A stretch of DNA of 64,000 nt, taken from positions 186,001-250,000 of the forward strand of contig NZ_CP007057.1 of the NCBI RefSeq assembly GCF_000517625.1, read 5' to 3'. Positions 62,997 through 64,000 of the stretch are shown piece by piece. The translations under genes were made by a program, and so were the position numbers. Under the pieces are notes generated by a model that saw only the letters and a list, made by a program, of their open reading frames with translations, was not told where the DNA came from and ran no database searches. The first letter of the stretch is position 1, and each line of letters starts with the position of its first letter. This stretch comes from Halostagnicola larsenii XH-48 (GTDB lineage: Archaea > Halobacteriota > Halobacteria > Halobacteriales > Natrialbaceae).

Positions 62997-63006
62997 ACAT
63001 ATATGG
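62997..63006 (+). promoter_or_regulatory. TATA box of the second Gfo/Idh/MocA gene
   Basis: ACATATATGG ends 22 nt before the ATG at 63029, again implying leaderless transcription. A minus-strand TATA-like TACTATTAAG (62958-62966 region) serves the divergent MaoC gene within the same 102-bp gap. Confidence 0.5.
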
Positions 63007-63028
63007 GGGCCGGTAGCAATCGGTCGGT

Positions 63029-64000
63029 ATGGTCGATCCGAATTACGATTACGTCGAGGAGTACGGCAGGTACGATCACTACGACATCGGTATCGTCGGC
63101 TGCGGTGAGATCGTCCAGAGCGCCCATCTCCCGGCGTACGACGACGCCGGGTTTTCTGTCGTCGGGGTCACGGATGTAGACGAACAACGAGCACTCGAAG
63201 TCGCGGAAACGTTCGATCTCGAAGCCTATCCAAGCGTCGAGGTGATGGCCGAGCAGGTGGATGTCGTCGATATCGCGATTCCTCCCCAGTACCAACGTGA
63301 AATCGTCGAGACGGTCATTGGCGCCGGTTGTCACGTCCTGTGTCAGAAGCCGCTCGCGATGGCGTTCGACGACGCGAACGCGATCCGTGACACCATCGCC
63401 GAGGCGGACGTGATTGCGGCTGTCAACCAGCAAATGCGCTGGGAGAAGTCCATCCGAGCGGTATCGGAACTCCTCGAGAAGGGCGCGCTCGGAACGCCGC
63501 TCCGGGGGACAATCGATGTCAACATCGAAACCGACTGGGCGAACTGGGGATGGATGCTTGCCGCACCGCGACTCGAAGTGTTGTTCCACAGTGTCCACTA
63601 TCTGGACGCCTTGCGATACCTTTTCGGCGATCCAGACGGCGTCTACTCGCTGATGGCACGGGATCCGGCACAGGAGGCAAACGGCGAGACGCGGACGACA
63701 CACACGTTGACCTATCCCGACCAGCTCCGCGCGGTCGTCGACGTCAATCACAACAATTGGGCCGATCCATACGCTCGCTTCCGCTTCGAGGGGACCAAGG
63801 GGGTCGCTCGTGGAACGATCGGACTCTTCGATTACTATCCGGACAGTGGCCCGGACACGTTCGAGTTCCGGTCCCGATCGGCCGAAGCATGGGAAACCCA
63901 CGAGGTCCCCGACGCATGGTTCCCGGATGCGTTCATCGGGACGATGGGATCGTTGCTACGCGCGATCGACGAGGGAACAACGCCGCCGACCAACCCCGAC
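63029..64000 (+). CDS. Gfo/Idh/MocA-family oxidoreductase, 3' end beyond the window
   Basis: At least 324 codons from ATG 63029, open to the window end. NAD(P)-binding fold DIGIVGCGEIVQSAHLPAYD (~20-39), VVDIAIPPQYQREIVE, and the CQKPLAMAFDDANAI segment with the conserved Lys (~111-125); substrate domain with LFHSVHYLDALRYLFGDPDG. The N-terminal extension of about 19 tyrosine- and acid-rich residues is unusual. It is divergent from MaoC. Like the dehydrogenase at 55858 it is expected to oxidise a sugar or sugar acid. Confidence 0.85.
   Translation, partial: MVDPNYDYVEEYGRYDHYDIGIVGCGEIVQSAHLPAYDDAGFSVVGVTDVDEQRALEVAETFDLEAYPSVEVMAEQVDVVDIAIPPQYQREIVETVIGAGCHVLCQKPLAMAFDDANAIRDTIAEADVIAAVNQQMRWEKSIRAVSELLEKGALGTPLRGTIDVNIETDWANWGWMLAAPRLEVLFHSVHYLDALRYLFGDPDGVYSLMARDPAQEANGETRTTHTLTYPDQLRAVVDVNHNNWADPYARFRFEGTKGVARGTIGLFDYYPDSGPDTFEFRSRSAEAWETHEVPDAWFPDAFIGTMGSLLRAIDEGTTPPTNPD

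Noticed and set aside
62927-63901. Long minus-strand open frame extending the MaoC gene upstream by about 325 codons
   Set aside because: It is antisense to a clear Gfo/Idh/MocA gene. The MaoC fold starts at ATG 62926 with its own TATA-like box.

Overview
The window is chromosomal or megaplasmid DNA of a haloarchaeon (class Halobacteria; a Natrialbaceae-like genome would fit, but this is inference). The proteins are strongly acidic. Transcription proteins are archaeal: a TFB, TrmB, Lrp/AsnC and GbsR/MarR regulators, and bacterio-opsin-activator (BAT) HTH-10 proteins. Haloarchaea-restricted families are dense (HalOD1, DUF7344, small zinc proteins), secreted proteins carry Tat signals, and several genes look leaderless with a TATA box about 23 nt before the ATG. 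I see no rRNA, tRNA or CRISPR array.

Layout. 0-15 kb is a regulatory district: a TFB 3' end, a glycolipid-binding-domain protein, two convergent TrmB regulators, two parallel [Lrp + DUF7344] pairs, a GbsR-like regulator divergent from a FAD monooxygenase, a BAT/HalOD1/DUF7344 module, a large PAS-GAF-GAF-BAT sensor, four small zinc proteins and a CheY-like receiver. A ~25-bp motif recurs in the gaps between these genes. 15.4-20.5 kb is a catabolic operon (GntP permease, enolase-superfamily enzyme, creatininase-family hydrolase, RidA) facing its IclR regulator. 20.6-30.3 kb mixes a TnpB relic, a complete TFB, a putative flavin-dependent halogenase, an insertion-sequence graveyard that cut into an MNT-HEPN toxin-antitoxin pair, and a second BAT/HalOD1/DUF7344 module.

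30.7-42 kb holds a Tat-exported nuclease with PKD domains, a complete dipeptide-type ABC importer with a fused double ATPase, a BAT-type HTH regulator and a divergent class III aminotransferase. 42-53 kb is accessory and decayed: an ATPase pseudogene, a cystathionine gamma-synthase fragment, a MOSC protein, one intact TnpB element, TnpB relics, a truncated second copy of a pseudogene seen at 5.3 kb, a YdeI-like protein, a CPA2 antiporter, a dicarboxylate symporter and two long gaps without recognisable genes.

53.3-64 kb is a second IclR-controlled sugar-acid cluster: an enolase-superfamily dehydratase, two Gfo/Idh/MocA dehydrogenases, a GH88 unsaturated-uronyl hydrolase, a CoA transferase, an acyl-CoA synthetase, a MaoC hydratase and a solute-binding-like protein without a visible signal peptide. 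Joining uronide hydrolysis to CoA-ester chemistry is unusual and, with the BAT/HalOD1/DUF7344 modules and the halogenase-like enzyme, is the best candidate here for undescribed biology.
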